Below are positions 5,674 through 7,700 of a DNA stretch of 7,700 nucleotides, piece by piece. Both the position numbers and the translations under genes were made by a program. The stretch is from the NCBI GenBank assembly GCA_031258355.1, contig JAIRMZ010000020.1, positions 1 through 7,700 of the forward strand. Direction: 5' to 3'. The first letter of the stretch is position 1; every line of letters begins with the position of its first letter. The notes below the pieces were generated by a model. It worked only from the letters and a program-made list of their open reading frames with translations. It was not told the DNA's origin and searched no databases. This stretch comes from Holosporales bacterium. GTDB taxonomy: Bacteria > Pseudomonadota > Alphaproteobacteria > UBA3830 > JAIRMZ01.

Positions 5674-6978
5674 ATGGTTATTTTATCTTTATTGCCTTTT
5701 CTTGGAGTGCTCGTTTCGGTGGCTTTCCTCCCCCTCTGGGCTCCGACGTTCTGGAGCAAGCATGCAGGTAAGGTGCTGATCTTTTTCCCACTTCTTCTGG
5801 TGGGCATTTCAGGAGGAGAGGGGACTCTTCCCCATTTCCTCCACGCCACGCGAAGCACCTTGCTCTGCGACTATCTCCCTTTTTTAATTTTGATGACGGC
5901 GCTTTATGGGATCGCGGGAGGGATTCACCTCACCGTTTCTCAGCACACATCCCCCCTCGTGAACACGCTCTGGCTGGCCACCGCAACCTTATTGGCCGGA
6001 TGGATTGGCACAACAGGGGCATCGATGATCTGCATTCGCCCTTTCCTTCGCCTTAATGCGGGACGCCCCCATAAGGCCCACCTCATTGCCTTTTTTATTT
6101 TCCTTGTCGCCAATATTGGGGGAGGGATGAGTCCTCTTGGGGACCCTCCTCTTTTTATGGGATTCCTTCAAGGCATCGATTTTTTCTGGGTACCCAAACA
6201 TCTCTGGAGCGCCGTACTGGGCGTTGCAACAGTCCTTTTGGGGATCTTCTTCTGTATCGATACCTTCTTCTGGAGAAAGGAAAACCGTCTACCTCCACAA
6301 ACCTCCGAAAAGATTTGCTGCTTAGGAAAGAAAAATATTGGATTCTTAGTAGGAGCCGTTTTCTGCGTTGTGCTGGCTGGACAAGATTTGGGTACGGTGT
6401 CTCTTTGGGGCGTATCTCTTCCTCTTATGGGGCTTGTTCGAGATGGGGGATTGCTCCTTCTCCTTGGACTTTCGCTGGCTAAAACACCGCAAGAAGTACG
6501 CAAGAGAAATGCATTCACATGGGAACCTATTGAAGAAATAGCGAAAATTTTCTTCGCTATTTTCGTGACTTTGATCCCCATCGAGGCGGCACTCCATGAA
6601 GATACAGGGTTGGCGCACTGGCTCAAGGAGATGTTAGAAAGAGAGGGACATTTCTCCCCCCTGTCTTGCTTCTGGGTCTCGGGTATTCTCTCTTCCTTTC
6701 TCGACAATACACCAACATATCTATTCTTTTTTCATCTTTTTGGAGGAGATCCCGTGACACTTATGACCACGCAAGCGCCTCTTTTATCTGCCATCTCGCT
6801 GGGCTCTGTCTTTATGGGGGCCGTCACCTATATCGGCAACGCCCCGAATCTTATGGTGGCCTCCATCGCGCGAAAACGTTTTCCTCGGCAAGTTCCTTCC
6901 TTTCTGGGGTATATGGGCTGGTCTATCGGCTTTTTGTTCCCTGTTTTTGCCTTTTTGAGTTGGGTTCTTTTTTCTTGA
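5674..6978 (+). CDS. CitMHS_2-type sodium:proton antiporter (ion transporter superfamily)
   Basis: A 434-residue inner-membrane protein with about 12 hydrophobic segments (roughly 2-22, 33-47, 66-84, 97-119, 135-150, 177-198, 221-236, 244-268, 289-306, 330-345, 366-392, 410-433). Signatures of the CitMHS_2/NhaD-like group are GWIGTTGASM followed by RPFLRLN (109-128), IFLVANIGG then SPLGDPPLFMGFLQG (142-167), SSFLDNTPTYLFF (340-352) and GAVTYIGNAPNLMV (382-395). Relatives are annotated as sodium:proton antiporters; the ion or organic-anion substrate is not proven by sequence. The chosen ATG follows AAAAAAAGAAG and gives the usual N-terminus of the family. A TATAAA at 5660-5665 could be a -10 element, but no good -35 is seen. 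An internal perfect inverted repeat lies at 6536-6562. The next gene, lptM, follows after 82 bases on the same strand. Confidence 0.88.
   Translation: MVILSLLPFLGVLVSVAFLPLWAPTFWSKHAGKVLIFFPLLLVGISGGEGTLPHFLHATRSTLLCDYLPFLILMTALYGIAGGIHLTVSQHTSPLVNTLWLATATLLAGWIGTTGASMICIRPFLRLNAGRPHKAHLIAFFIFLVANIGGGMSPLGDPPLFMGFLQGIDFFWVPKHLWSAVLGVATVLLGIFFCIDTFFWRKENRLPPQTSEKICCLGKKNIGFLVGAVFCVVLAGQDLGTVSLWGVSLPLMGLVRDGGLLLLLGLSLAKTPQEVRKRNAFTWEPIEEIAKIFFAIFVTLIPIEAALHEDTGLAHWLKEMLEREGHFSPLSCFWVSGILSSFLDNTPTYLFFFHLFGGDPVTLMTTQAPLLSAISLGSVFMGAVTYIGNAPNLMVASIARKRFPRQVPSFLGYMGWSIGFLFPVFAFLSWVLFS
6536..6562. repeat. Perfect 10-bp inverted repeat inside the antiporter gene
   Basis: AAATAGCGAA (6536-6545) and TTCGCTATTT (6553-6562) are exact reverse complements with a 7-base loop. 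A one-base T follows on the plus strand, so the stem itself ends in a short T-run, resembling an intrinsic terminator placed within a coding region. The codons read EEIAKIFFAIFV, in a membrane segment. Confidence 0.6.
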
Positions 6979-7060
6979 TGCTCTGGTACAGCCTGTTAGC
7001 ATCCTCCACAAACACCTATCGAGTCGTTATGCTCTTGGGAGCTGAAGGGATTGAGAGTAA

Positions 7061-7270
7061 ATGGCACTGTCAGCGATTTATCTACGACGTGGAGGACTTT
7101 TGGTTGTTCTCCTCGCGATGACTGCTTGCGGTAAGCGCGGGACGTTGCGTCCGCCGAAAACCGAGCCTGTGCCTTTCCCTCGTCAATACCCAGCCCCCCT
7201 TACGGAAGAAGAGATCAACCCCGATTATCAAAAGGATAAAGATTTGGCAAAAGAGAAGAAGCATGCGTAA
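7061..7270 (+). CDS. lptM: LptM-type LPS-assembly lipoprotein
   Basis: A 69-residue small lipoprotein. The N-terminus has a basic RR (9-10), a hydrophobic LLVVLLAMT and a lipobox-like MTAC with the lipidated cysteine at 23. CGKRGTLRPP (23-32) corresponds to the conserved CGxKGPLxxP start of mature LptM (YifL), the chaperone that in E. coli assists oxidative maturation of the LPS translocon protein LptD. The rest is a proline-rich linker and a charged tail, as usual for the family. GAAGGGA about ten bases upstream is a good ribosome binding site. A TTGATG (6975-6980) and TAGCAT (6997-7002) 16 bases apart could form a weak promoter in front. In many alphaproteobacteria this gene sits between argH and lysA; here neither is present. 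The downstream barrel gene starts within its last codons, so the two are probably translated together. Confidence 0.82.
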   Translation: MALSAIYLRRGGLLVVLLAMTACGKRGTLRPPKTEPVPFPRQYPAPLTEEEINPDYQKDKDLAKEKKHA

Positions 7271-7700
7271 AAACGGTAGAATCCTTGTTTTTCTTGTCCT
7301 TCTATTCTGTCCTTTTGCTCACGCAGAGGCACCTCTCTCTGGACCTATCCTCCCGTTTTCCGGAATGTATCTTGCAACAGGGACAGGATGGACACGATCC
7401 TCCACAAATAATGCAGGATGGCTGAAAGATCAGGACAAGGCGCAAATCGCTCAGAAAGTCGATCTCATGACATTCTTCTTGATGTTGGGTATGGGACGTA
7501 CCTTTGGAGGCGGGCTTTACATCGGTATCGATGTAGCGATGAATGTCGCACCTAAAGCACATAAAGAGCAAGAAAAGACATCTGCACATGGGGCTACGAT
7601 AGAGGTGATGGGACCTTCGAAGGTCTCTTGTAGCATGGCTGCGCGCTTTGGCTATGTCCCGAAGGATACGGCTTGTCTCCTCTTTTTGATGATCGGAGCT
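7263..7700 (+). CDS. Outer-membrane beta-barrel protein (C-terminus beyond the right edge)
   Basis: The 146 codons from this ATG stay open to the end of the window. Residues 1-21 form a clear signal peptide (MRKNGR, hydrophobic ILVFLVLLFCPF, site AHA|EA). The mature part has the alternating pattern of transmembrane beta-strands, for example SGMYLATGTGWTRSS (34-48), VDLMTFFLMLGMGRTF and GGGLYIGIDVAMNVAP, then VSCSMAARFGYVP, as in small OmpA/OmpX-like or porin-type barrels. Glycine- and aromatic-rich strand starts support this. No more specific family can be named from the visible part. The start overlaps the lptM stop by 8 bases, and a purine-rich AAAAGAGAAGAAG just upstream may serve as ribosome binding site. 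It is probably exported by Sec and inserted by the BAM complex. Confidence 0.75.
   Translation, partial: MRKNGRILVFLVLLFCPFAHAEAPLSGPILPFSGMYLATGTGWTRSSTNNAGWLKDQDKAQIAQKVDLMTFFLMLGMGRTFGGGLYIGIDVAMNVAPKAHKEQEKTSAHGATIEVMGPSKVSCSMAARFGYVPKDTACLLFLMIGA

Noticed and set aside
6168..6707. Open frame of 179 codons on the minus strand
   Set aside because: It lies wholly antisense to the antiporter gene, which has clear family motifs; the antisense protein is rich in Ser/Lys/Pro with no recognisable domain.
6666..7121. Plus-strand open frame of 151 codons across the antiporter end and lptM start
   Set aside because: Most of it overlaps the antiporter in another frame and its end overlaps lptM; it shows no family motif.

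Overview
The window reads as chromosomal DNA of an alphaproteobacterium, probably one with a reduced genome such as a Holosporales- or Rickettsiales-type intracellular lineage. Three things point there. The murA - DUF2948 pair followed by infA is an alphaproteobacterial gene order, but hisD and the other genes that usually sit between them are missing. An LptM-type lipoprotein stands without argH and lysA, its usual neighbours in this class. The window also carries a CitMHS_2/NhaD-like antiporter and a secreted BspA-type leucine-rich-repeat protein, both common in such bacteria. The lineage is an inference; no rRNA or other strong taxonomic marker is present.

Layout. (1) 1-582, minus strand: the N-terminal 194 codons of a secreted leucine-rich-repeat protein, AT-richer than the rest and running off the left edge. 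(2) 583-753: a divergent intergenic region with a perfect 9-bp inverted repeat and a good sigma70-type promoter. (3) 754-4289, plus strand: a tight run of GT25 glycosyltransferase 1, GT25 glycosyltransferase 2, murA and DUF2948, joined by ATGA overlaps or a 13-base gap, so probably one operon. (4) 4358-5122: infA and a short RlpA-like protein. (5) 5123-5673: about 550 bases with no recognisable gene but some inverted-repeat structure. (6) 5674-7700, plus strand: a 12-segment membrane antiporter, lptM, and the start of an outer-membrane beta-barrel protein that overlaps lptM by 8 bases and leaves the window at the right edge.

Most genes concern the cell envelope: peptidoglycan precursor synthesis (MurA), glycan transfer (two GT25 enzymes), septal or wall remodelling (RlpA-like), outer-membrane assembly (LptM), an outer-membrane barrel, an ion antiporter and a secreted LRR protein. 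infA is the only clear information-processing gene. The least ordinary features are the tandem membrane-anchored GT25 pair, whose predicted topology puts the catalytic domain outside the cytoplasm, and the RlpA-like protein, which has lost the family's catalytic glutamate.
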